Shown: positions 1-6,003 of the stretch, one piece after another
Layout: every line of letters begins with the position of its first letter
Position numbering within the stretch: position 1 is the first letter of the stretch
Assembly (NCBI GenBank): GCA_002392835.1
Contig: DGHX01000081.1
Location: forward strand, 1,668 to 13,305
Source of the DNA: Prevotella sp. UBA3837
GTDB lineage: Bacteria; Bacteroidota; Bacteroidia; Bacteroidales; Bacteroidaceae
Reading direction: 5' to 3'
Length of the DNA: 11,638 nucleotides
The notes under the pieces: model-generated
What the model was told of the DNA's origin: nothing
Database searches by the model: none
What the model saw: only the letters and a program-made list of their open reading frames with translations
Position numbers and translations under genes: made by a program

Positions 1-118
1 GTAGTCCCTTGTAGGGGAGGGGTTGGGGGTGGGGTCAGTAACTTATATAAAAGCACAACCCACACAAAATCTTGCAGTACCCGTTTTATTTTCTGCACTA
101 TCGCGTATGCGCGCGAAA
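1..118. other. Intergenic stretch, no gene seen
   Basis: No credible gene is seen here. The first 40 bases are G-rich on the plus strand (runs of GGGG and GGGGG), followed by AT-rich sequence. From about 100 there are alternating CGCG runs that lead into the composite element starting at 119. Small open frames in this stretch have no family signature and no promoter or leader, so they are left out. The window edge may cut whatever lies upstream. Confidence 0.5.
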
Positions 119-163
119 CGCGCGCGCGAGAGTAACTATGCTGCACATCCTACACCTAAATAA

Positions 164-188
164 AAATGTCCCAGGGCCTGGGACATTT
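164..188. repeat. 25-bp perfect palindrome (TGTCCCAGG family)
   Basis: Arms AAATGTCCCAGG and CCTGGGACATTT are perfect 12-bp reverse complements around a single G. A near copy with C at the centre lies at 10935-10959. It could be a dyad protein-binding site or a recombination or structural signal. The centre is too short to form an RNA loop without opening several pairs, so a DNA-level role seems likelier than a hairpin terminator. This is inference. Confidence 0.75.
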
Positions 189-205
189 CTGAACGGGTCG
201 CACAG

Positions 206-227
206 AAAAAAAAGCGAACCGCTTTTT
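206..227. terminator. Bidirectional terminator-like hairpin (A8-GCG)
   Basis: A run of eight A is followed by GCG, a three-base loop (AAC) and CGCTTTTT. The arms AAAAAGCG and CGCTTTTT are perfect complements (209-216 and 220-227). Read on the minus strand, the stem is followed by eight T, so it could end transcription of the receptor-kinase-regulator operon. On the plus strand it is followed by five T. The GC stem is only three pairs, so strength is doubtful. A matching structure is at 10998-11019. Confidence 0.4.
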
Positions 228-285
228 CAAAAAAGCGGCCTCCTTTTTTCAAAAAGCGGCCTCCATTTTCAAAAAAGCGGCCTCC
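223..285. repeat. 21-bp tandem repeat, three units
   Basis: Three consecutive 21-bp units (223-243, 244-264, 265-285) each contain a short T run, a C, five or six A, then GCGGCCTCC. A partial fourth unit starts at 286. The A-tracts recur every 21 bp, about two helical turns. The right-hand composite element has a related 21-bp array with the same GCGGCC core next to an A-tract (10964-11005). Confidence 0.85.
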
Positions 286-444
286 ATTTTCCGACGCGGG
301 GCTATTGTTCACTTTTATTCACTAAAAGTAGATGTAAACGATACATAACCTCCTGATAATGAGTCCAGGTGTAGGAAGTGTAGCGTAAAGATTTTTTCGG
401 TGTAGCGAGTGTAGCGTCTTTTCCTTCGCGCGCGCGTAAGGATT

Positions 445-473
445 TGCCGCAACGATGTTGCGGCATAGGAGAC
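445..473 (+). repeat. Hairpin module with TAGGAGAC tag, left copy
   Basis: TGCCGCAAC (445-453), loop GAT, then GTTGCGGCA (457-465) forms a perfect 9-bp stem, followed by the tag TAGGAGAC (466-473). The same module occurs in the opposite orientation at 11173-11201, matching at 25 of 29 positions. It sits a few bases outside the CGCGCGTAAG end of the composite element in both places. A separate small stem, CCTTAC-GTGA-GTAAGG, lies at 487-502. Neither has a T-tract on the minus strand, so they are not obvious terminators of the upstream operon. Confidence 0.65.
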
Positions 474-519
474 GGTGGGGCTTTTTCCTTACGTGAGTAA
501 GGGGTGTTTGCGCCTGTCG

Positions 520-1272
520 CTATTTCATTCTCTGTGCCAGGTAGGCCCTGAAGGCAGGCAGATAGGCCTCGGTGACGTGGATGACCAAGTCGGCGTCTGT
601 CACGCCCTGCCGCTGGCTCTCGCCGTCAAGATAGATGCAGTCGTTGCGGTCCACCTTGCGTATGTGCTCCAGGGCCACGATGTGGCTGCGGCTGACGCGC
701 ATGAATCGGTCGGAGGGCAGCATCTCTTCTACGGCCTTCATCGTCATGTGGGTAATGAGCGGGCGGCGCTCGCCCTCGATGTAGAACATGACGTAGTCCT
801 TCATGCCGCTCACGCAGACTATCTGCTCTATCGGCAGCTGGCGCAGCTCGCCGTCGACGCGGATGAAGACGGAGGTGGGTGACGGGGTGGAGGGTGACGG
901 GTGGAGGGCGGAGGGGGCTGTCCCGAACCACTGGCGCGCCTTCTCCACGGCGGCCAGGAACTTAGAATAGCGGATGGGCTTCAGCAGGAAGTCGAGGGCG
1001 AAGACCTCGTAGCTCTCGAAGGCGTACTCCTTGAAGGCGGTGGTGAAGATGATGCGTGTCTGCGGCGGCACGATGCGCGCCAGCTCCATGCCGTCGAGGT
1101 CGGGCATCTGTATGTCAAGAAACAGCAGCTGCGCCCGACCCTCCTTGATGGCGGCGGCAGCCTCCACCGAGTCGGTGTAGGAGGAGAGCAGCTCCAGGTC
1201 GGGGGTCTTTTCCACAAACGATTCCAGCAGCCTAACGGCCAGCGGCTCGTCGTCAACAATAATACATGTCAT
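520..1272 (-). CDS. LytTR-family response regulator
   Basis: This 250-residue cytoplasmic DNA-binding response regulator is the likely output of the adjacent kinase. The receiver domain (about residues 1-115) shows the acidic pair D7-D8, phospho-acceptor D53 in FLDIQMPDLDG, T77/T78 and conserved K98 in LLKPI. The LytTR domain (about 135-240) has the typical RVSRSHIVAL stretch. Between them is a Ser/Pro-rich linker (118-134) encoded by heptamer-like tandem DNA (871-915), which is unusual. The start at 1272 puts VDDE at residues 6-9, as expected for the family. No Shine-Dalgarno is seen. An 11-bp repeat array lies immediately upstream (1279-1322). It is last in the operon, 83 bp after the kinase. 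Target sites cannot be deduced. Confidence 0.93.
   Translation of the reverse strand: MTCIIVDDEPLAVRLLESFVEKTPDLELLSSYTDSVEAAAAIKEGRAQLLFLDIQMPDLDGMELARIVPPQTRIIFTTAFKEYAFESYEVFALDFLLKPIRYSKFLAAVEKARQWFGTAPSALHPSPSTPSPTSVFIRVDGELRQLPIEQIVCVSGMKDYVMFYIEGERRPLITHMTMKAVEEMLPSDRFMRVSRSHIVALEHIRKVDRNDCIYLDGESQRQGVTDADLVIHVTEAYLPAFRAYLAQRMK
871..915 (-). repeat. Heptamer-like repeat encoding the regulator linker
   Basis: On the coding strand this reads as imperfect 7-8 base units of the forms TCCGCCC, TCCACCC and GTCACCC. It encodes the Ser/Pro/Thr linker between the receiver and LytTR domains. The same TCCACCC-type heptamer recurs as a non-coding array at 11079-11106. Seven-base changes would shift the frame, whereas three-unit changes would lengthen the linker in frame. 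Confidence 0.65.
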
Positions 1273-1278
1273 AGTTTG

Positions 1279-1322
1279 GGGGAGTTAAAGGGGAGTTAAA
1301 GGGGAGTTATAGGGGAGTTAAA
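1279..1322. repeat. 11-bp tandem repeat x4 before the regulator start
   Basis: Four contiguous units of GGGGAGTTAAA on the plus strand (1279-1289, 1290-1300, 1301-1311 with one substitution, 1312-1322) end six bases before the regulator ATG. In the mRNA this is a C-rich repeat (UUUAACUCCCC). It occupies most of the 83-bp gap between kinase and regulator. A hexamer repeat, TTCTTA x3 (about 1341-1357), abuts the kinase stop. Role unknown; an effect on regulator translation or repeat-number variation is possible. Confidence 0.85.
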
Positions 1323-1355
1323 GGACGATAGACTATTTGCTTCTTATTCTTATTC

Positions 1356-2396
1356 TCACTTCAGTTTCCTGATGGTGACATGCGAGAAGTAGGTCTCGGA
1401 GTTGTCGCAGAGCCCCATGTCCCAGGTGTAGCTGTCGCCGTAGAGCAGGTCCAGGCGTCGGCGGGTGTTCTCAATGCCGATGCCCGATCCGCTGCGGTCG
1501 GTGGCCGTCTTGGGGAAGTTGCTGTTGCGGCACTCGAAGCTGAGCACCCCGTCCTCCTGCCGCAGGCGAATGATGATATACGACGGGCGGTTGCTGCTGA
1601 CGCCGTGCTTGAAGGCATTCTCGATGATGGAGATGAAGAGCAGCGGGGCTATCTCGGCATTGCGGTTGGCCACGTCGAACTGCGTGCTGACCACCGTGTT
1701 GCTGCCCACGCGCAGCTTCATCAGGCTGATGTAGTTGCGCATGAACTCCACCTCGCCCTCCAAGGGCACCACCCGCTTGTTGGTCTCGTACATGGCGTAG
1801 CGCAGCAGGTCGCTCAGCTGGGCGATGGCCTCCTGGGTGGCCTCGCCGTCGATGGCGGCCAGCGACGATATGTTGTTCAGCGTGTTAAAGAGGAAGTGCG
1901 GGTTTATCTGGTTCTTCAGCCATGCCAGCTCGGCCTCGGTGTGGCGTGCCTTCTCCTCGGCCAGCTGCTGGCGTATGCGCCGCACGCGCATGAAGTGGCG
2001 GATGCCGATGGCGAGCAGCACCATGGCGCAGTTCATGAGGAAATAGATGAAGAAGCCGATGAACATTCCGAGCCACGCCATTTCGGGCATGTCAGGGGCA
2101 TAGTCGCCGATGAAGAAGAGTCCCCAGTTCAGGCCCAGCATGAGGGCCAGGTTAGCCACGGCGAACCACCCATAGCGGCGGCGCTGGAACAGCCAGTGGT
2201 CGAAGATGTAGAAGTTGGCGAAGTACACCACCATGGGCGACTGCAGCATGTTACCGGCCATCATGGCCGTCTCCTTGGCGTACTCCCAGTCACGGGTGAT
2301 GAGCCACGACGTGAGCACGGGCAGCAGGATCACTACCGCCCATGCCCCGACTTGTATGCCGAAGACTATCCTGTCTTGTTTGCTTGGTGCTTTCAT
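1356..2396 (-). CDS. LytS-type sensor histidine kinase (His_kinase family)
   Basis: This 346-residue inner-membrane kinase is predicted to phosphorylate the LytTR regulator encoded next. Four hydrophobic segments (about residues 10-32, 52-69, 76-96, 107-134) form the membrane part. A coiled linker (136-160) leads to the His_kinase motif LKNQINPHFLFNTLNN, with phospho-acceptor H167. The ATPase part shows the N-box IENAFKHG (N260) and the G-box GSGIGIEN (303-310). No large periplasmic sensor domain is visible, so the signal is either sensed in the membrane or comes from a partner. The ATG is one base after the receptor stop (TGA-T-ATG), implying translational coupling. Length and motif order are normal for the family. 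Confidence 0.93.
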   Translation of the reverse strand: MKAPSKQDRIVFGIQVGAWAVVILLPVLTSWLITRDWEYAKETAMMAGNMLQSPMVVYFANFYIFDHWLFQRRRYGWFAVANLALMLGLNWGLFFIGDYAPDMPEMAWLGMFIGFFIYFLMNCAMVLLAIGIRHFMRVRRIRQQLAEEKARHTEAELAWLKNQINPHFLFNTLNNISSLAAIDGEATQEAIAQLSDLLRYAMYETNKRVVPLEGEVEFMRNYISLMKLRVGSNTVVSTQFDVANRNAEIAPLLFISIIENAFKHGVSSNRPSYIIIRLRQEDGVLSFECRNSNFPKTATDRSGSGIGIENTRRRLDLLYGDSYTWDMGLCDNSETYFSHVTIRKLK

Positions 2397-2397
2397 A

Positions 2398-4872
2398 TCA
2401 GTTGCCTATGTTTCCTGCACCCTGAATCATCTCGCCCTGCGACTTCTGCTCTATGAAGTCGTTTTCGATGCGCGTCTGGCGCTGCTGCTGCTGGAACTGG
2501 TGCTTGGTGTTGCCGAAGGTGTAGCTGATGTTGAGCGCCACGCTGTACATCGGCACGCGAATCTTCTGGTGGTTGACGAAATCCTTGCCGCTGCTCATGG
2601 TCTCCATGAGTATGCAGCCGCCCTTGTTCAGGCCCGTCAGGCCCTGCAGGCCTATGCTGAGCTTGTCGTTGAACAGGCTTTTCGACAGCATGCCGATGAG
2701 CATGTTCATGCCGCCGTTCCAGCCCTGCAGGGTGTAGGTCTTGCTCTGGCTGACGAGATAGGCGCCCAGGGTAATCTTGGCGGGCAGCGTCTGCTGCAGG
2801 CCGCCCATCAGGTTGTACTGCCAGCCGTTGTTCTTGGCATCGAGGGTGGTGGAGCGCAGGTCGACGTAGCTGACGCCGCCGTTCACGAAGAGGCGGGTGT
2901 TCTTGTGCAGCAGCCAGTTCACATAGCCGTTGAGGGCCGTCTGGTGGCGCTTGCTGATGTTGCCGTAGGTGGTGTTCAGGTACTGGCCGTCGTCGAAGCT
3001 GTACTGCTCAATGGCGTTGTCGGTGAAGTTATGGCTCAGGTTCAGGTTGAGCATCAGCTTCTGGCTGAAGCTGTTGAAGACGAGGCCCACGTTGTGGGTC
3101 TTCTCCACGTCGAGCGAGCTGTTGCCGTAGGTGAGCGCCGTGGGGTTCGAGCGGTCCACGTAGGGGTTGAGGTAGGTGATGCCCGGTCGCGAGATGCGCA
3201 GGTTGTAGGTCAGGCCCAGGTTCATGGTGGGCGCCAGGCTGTAGCTGAGACTGGCCGAGGGCACCAGGTTGCCGTAGTCGGTGGAGAAGTCGGACGTCTG
3301 GCCCAGGCGGTACTCCACATCCTGCCAGGTGTGCTCGTAGCGCAGGCCTACCTTAGCCCCTAAGCTGCCCCACTTGCCCTCGTACTCGGCGTATGCGGCG
3401 CCGATGCGGTTCTTGTGTACATAGTCGGTGCTGAGCAGCGGTGCATAGACCTCAGCCAGATAGTAGCTGGCGTCGCTGCTGGCACGTCGCAGCATGGCCT
3501 TGGCGCCCAGGTTGAGGGTCTGCCCGGCTGAGAGCGGCGTGGTGAAGTCGGCCTGCAGGGTGTGCTCGGTGGTCTTCTCGTGGTTGTCGCTGCGGCGGTC
3601 GGTGATGTCGATGGGTAAACCATCGACCGCGTCGAAGTCGTTGCGCGTCTCATTGTGGTTGGGAGCATAGCTGAGCTGATAGACCACCGAGAACCAGCTG
3701 GTGCGGTCGCGGTTGAGGAAGCGCTGATAGTCGGCCGAGCCGCTGAAGCTGGTGCGCCCGTTCTTCAGCCAGAGGTCGCTGCCGTAGGTGAACGACGGCG
3801 CCACGCTGGAGGCCGTGTTGGAAAGGGTGGTCACGGTGCGGCCGGTGTTCTTCATGTTCATGCTGGTCACCTGGGCAGAGAGGCTCACGGTGCTCACCGA
3901 GTCGAGGTCGTAGCCCAGCGACAGGCTGCCCATGGTGAAGGGTATGCGTGTCTTGGTGCGGCTCTCTGAGAGTTGTGTCATCAGTGCCTGCTCCATGTCG
4001 CTGCTCACCTTCGTGGTGTTGGGCGTCATGCGCTGGTGCATGGCCGTTGCGCTGTAGCTCAGCCGGCCCTGCTGCCCGTTGAGGAAGGCTCCGCCACCGA
4101 TGGCATTCGTGCCCACGGCAGCGCGCAGCGTGGCATTATAGCCGTCCATGCTGGCAGCGCCGCCACCGGCAGCACCGCCGCCGAAGGCCTCCTTGTTGAG
4201 CACGATGTTGAGCACGCCCGTGGCGCCCTCGGCGTCGTACTTCGCACCAGGGTTGGTCACCACCTCGATGCTCTTCACCGCCGTGGCGGGCATGCTCTTG
4301 AAGACCATCGAGGGATTGCTGGAGAACATCACGTTGGGCTTGCCGTCCACATAGACCTTGAACGAGCCGGAGCCGTTGACGCTGATGTTGTCCTGGCCGT
4401 CGACGGTGACCATGGGCACCTTGCGCAGCATGTCGAGCACCGTCGATGCCTTGGCGTCGTCGTCCTCGGCCACGTTATAGCTCATCTTGTCCACCTCCAT
4501 CTTCACCAGCGGCTTCTGGGCCACCACCTCAACGCCCTGCAGGGCGGTGGCGCTCTCCTTTATATATAATGTGTCCAGGTTCAGCGTGCCGCTGCCCGTC
4601 AGCTCAATGCTGCGGCGCAGCTCCTCCTTGCCCACGCTGCTGAAGATGATGTCGTACTGTCCGCGCCCGCTGACCTGATGGCTGAAGCGTCCGTCAACGT
4701 CGGTGAGGAACGAGGCGGCGGCCTGCTGGCTGCCTTCTTTCACTATGCGCACGGTGGCGTAGGGTTCGCCCTCGCCCACCTGCGGGTCTACCAACACGCC
4801 CTTCACGGTGGTCTGGGCGCCGGCGGCTGTGGCCACGAGGCCAAAAGCCAAGGAAAGGATTGTCTTCTTCAT
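2398..4872 (-). CDS. Outer-membrane beta-barrel receptor (OMP_b-brl_3 type, TonB-receptor-like)
   Basis: This is an 824-residue outer-membrane protein. The first 19 residues form a signal peptide (MKKTILSLAFGLVATAAGA, then QTT). Residues about 22-108 look like a carboxypeptidase-regulatory-like/CNA-B fold. Residues about 110-220 form a plug-like domain with VPMVTVDG and VNGSGSFKVYVDGKPN. The remainder is a beta-barrel, ending in an aromatic strand (LNISYTFGN) and a polar Gln-rich tail of roughly 35 residues. The start at 4872 was chosen because it opens the signal peptide just below a good promoter. An in-frame extension to 5199 would read through that promoter and the cysK 3' end. Ligand unknown. 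It heads an operon with a sensor kinase and regulator, so uptake, sensing or envelope stress are all possible roles. Confidence 0.9.
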   Translation of the reverse strand: MKKTILSLAFGLVATAAGAQTTVKGVLVDPQVGEGEPYATVRIVKEGSQQAAASFLTDVDGRFSHQVSGRGQYDIIFSSVGKEELRRSIELTGSGTLNLDTLYIKESATALQGVEVVAQKPLVKMEVDKMSYNVAEDDDAKASTVLDMLRKVPMVTVDGQDNISVNGSGSFKVYVDGKPNVMFSSNPSMVFKSMPATAVKSIEVVTNPGAKYDAEGATGVLNIVLNKEAFGGGAAGGGAASMDGYNATLRAAVGTNAIGGGAFLNGQQGRLSYSATAMHQRMTPNTTKVSSDMEQALMTQLSESRTKTRIPFTMGSLSLGYDLDSVSTVSLSAQVTSMNMKNTGRTVTTLSNTASSVAPSFTYGSDLWLKNGRTSFSGSADYQRFLNRDRTSWFSVVYQLSYAPNHNETRNDFDAVDGLPIDITDRRSDNHEKTTEHTLQADFTTPLSAGQTLNLGAKAMLRRASSDASYYLAEVYAPLLSTDYVHKNRIGAAYAEYEGKWGSLGAKVGLRYEHTWQDVEYRLGQTSDFSTDYGNLVPSASLSYSLAPTMNLGLTYNLRISRPGITYLNPYVDRSNPTALTYGNSSLDVEKTHNVGLVFNSFSQKLMLNLNLSHNFTDNAIEQYSFDDGQYLNTTYGNISKRHQTALNGYVNWLLHKNTRLFVNGGVSYVDLRSTTLDAKNNGWQYNLMGGLQQTLPAKITLGAYLVSQSKTYTLQGWNGGMNMLIGMLSKSLFNDKLSIGLQGLTGLNKGGCILMETMSSGKDFVNHQKIRVPMYSVALNISYTFGNTKHQFQQQQRQTRIENDFIEQKSQGEMIQGAGNIGN

Positions 4873-4906
4873 ACTCAGAATGTTTTTTGTTTTATTGTTT
4901 CTGAGT
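4873..4906 (-). promoter_or_regulatory. Inverted repeat between promoter and receptor start
   Basis: Read on the minus strand, ACTCAGAA and TTCTGAGT are perfect 8-bp complements separated by an A-rich 18-base spacer. The second arm directly abuts the ATG and the first begins two bases after the -7 box. If transcription starts about six bases below the -7 box, part of the first arm is not transcribed. A DNA operator is therefore as plausible as an RNA hairpin. It could be an autoregulatory site; the binding protein is unknown. Confidence 0.5.
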
Positions 4907-4907
4907 G

Positions 4908-4938
4908 CAAAGTTACACAATCCTTTCCTTTGGGCAAA
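4908..4938 (-). promoter_or_regulatory. Bacteroidota-type promoter of the receptor operon
   Basis: On the minus strand, TTTG (4938-4935) is followed by 19 bases and TAACTTTG (4915-4908). This matches the Bacteroidota primary sigma consensus (TTTG, 19-21 bases, TAnnTTTG). It lies 36 bp upstream of the receptor ATG and should drive receptor, kinase and regulator together, as no other promoter is seen between them. Confidence 0.85.
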
Positions 4939-4973
4939 ACATCTTTCGACGAAATGCTGCTTTTTTTTCGACC

Positions 4974-5005
4974 AAAACTGCCAGCCCCGCCCAAAGCGGA
5001 GGCTG
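4974..5005 (-). terminator. Possible terminator after cysK
   Basis: About 12 bases after the cysK stop, the minus strand reads CAGCCTCCGC, a five-base loop, then GCGGGGCTG. This forms a nine-pair stem with one bulged T. A short run of four T follows after five bases. The U-tract is weak and offset, so termination may be leaky and sulfur-operon transcription could enter the receptor operon. Confidence 0.35.
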
Positions 5006-5017
5006 CAGCGGTGCGGA

Positions 5018-5965
5018 CTACAGCGGATAGTCCTCGAAGGCGTAGAGCACGGTGGAGAGATAGCGCTCGCCGGTGTCGGGCAGCAGCACCACCACCTTCT
5101 TGCCGGCGTTCTCGGGGCGGCGGGCCACCTCGGTGGCAGCATAGAGGGCTGCTCCGGCCGAGATGCCCACGAGCAGGCCCTCCTGGCGGGCCACCTCACG
5201 GCCGGTGCGGATGGCGTCGTCGTTCTCTACGTCGAACACCTCGTCGATGAGCGTGCCGTCGTAGGTCTGCGGCACGAAGCCGGCACCGATGCCCTGAATC
5301 TTGTGCGGACCGCTCTGACCGCCATTGAGCACCGGGCTCGACTTCGGCTCCACGGCCACTATCTGCACCGTGGGCTTGTGTTCTTTCAGGTATTTTGCTA
5401 CGCCCGAGACGGTGCCGCCGGTGCCCACGCCGGCCACGAAGATGTCCACTTCGCCGTCGGTCTGCGCCCACACCTCGGGGCCGGTGGTGGCATAGTGCTT
5501 GGCGGGGTTGGCGGGGTTCTCAAACTGCTGCAGGATGACGCTGCCGGGAATCTGGCTGCGCAGCTCCTCGGCGGCGCGTATGGCACCAGGCATGCCGTCC
5601 TTGCCGCTGGTCAGCCGCACCTCGGCACCGTAGGCCTTCACCAGGTTGCGGCGCTCAATGCTCATCGTCTCGGGCATGGTCAGTATGAGGTGGTAGCCCT
5701 TCACGGCGCTCACCAGGGCCAGGCCCACGCCAGTGTTGCCGCTGGTGGGCTCGATGATGGTGGCGCCGGGCTGCAGGAGCCCACGCTGCTCGGCGTCCTC
5801 GATCATGGCCAGCGCGATGCGGTCCTTCACCGACCCACCGGGGTTGAAGTACTCTACTTTGGCAATGACGGGCGTCTCGATGCCCTTAGCCTGCGAGAAT
5901 TTGTTGAGCTCAAGAAGTGGGGTGTTGCCGATGAGCTCGGTCAGCGTCTTTGCTATTGTTGCCAT
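5018..5965 (-). CDS. cysK: Cysteine synthase A (O-acetylserine sulfhydrylase)
   Basis: This cytoplasmic PLP enzyme makes L-cysteine from O-acetylserine and sulfide. At 315 residues it has the normal CysK length and collinear motifs. The PLP lysine is K47 in NPGGSVKDR, the substrate loop is TSGNTG (74-79), the phosphate-binding glycine loop is GTGGT (181-185), and the pyridine-nitrogen serine S269 lies in GISAGAA. The start gives MATIAKTLTELIGNTPL, the usual N-terminus. It is the second gene of a two-gene operon, 37 bp after metY, with no promoter between. A cystathionine beta-synthase-like role is less likely, because there is no heme or CBS domain and the length and motifs fit CysK. No odd residues were noticed. 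Confidence 0.95.
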   Translation of the reverse strand: MATIAKTLTELIGNTPLLELNKFSQAKGIETPVIAKVEYFNPGGSVKDRIALAMIEDAEQRGLLQPGATIIEPTSGNTGVGLALVSAVKGYHLILTMPETMSIERRNLVKAYGAEVRLTSGKDGMPGAIRAAEELRSQIPGSVILQQFENPANPAKHYATTGPEVWAQTDGEVDIFVAGVGTGGTVSGVAKYLKEHKPTVQIVAVEPKSSPVLNGGQSGPHKIQGIGAGFVPQTYDGTLIDEVFDVENDDAIRTGREVARQEGLLVGISAGAALYAATEVARRPENAGKKVVVLLPDTGERYLSTVLYAFEDYPL

Positions 5966-6003
5966 AGTCGTTTATTGTTTGTTTCGTTGCGTCGTTTTCT
6001 TCG

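Larger units (their letters stand above)
119..436. repeat. Composite palindromic intergenic element, left copy
   Basis: This 318-bp non-coding element is bounded by 38-bp imperfect terminal inverted repeats (119-156 and 399-436, about 28 of 38 positions matching). Each arm has GGTGTAG at its inner end, a second GTGYAG nine bases on, and ends after exactly 28 bases in (CG)5. A further GTGTAG pair lies at 369-383. Between the arms are a 25-bp palindrome (164-188), an A8-GCG hairpin (206-227) and three 21-bp tandem units (223-285). A second element at 10689-11148 has the same parts list. No transposase is encoded, so this is a non-autonomous or structural repeat. MITE-like or BIME-like is an inference. 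Confidence 0.65.

Noticed and set aside
72..356. 94-residue plus-strand open frame with a repeated SGLHF-type heptapeptide
   Set aside because: The repeat peptide is just the translation of the 21-bp DNA array, which stays in frame because 21 is a multiple of three. There is no leader, promoter or family feature.
1380..3363. Long plus-strand open frames opposite the kinase and receptor (1380-2456, 2215-3363)
   Set aside because: They are antisense shadows of two confident genes and show no motifs or promoters.
4873..5199. N-terminal extension of the receptor to 5199
   Set aside because: The extension would translate through the cysK 3' end and the receptor promoter. The signal peptide begins at 4872.
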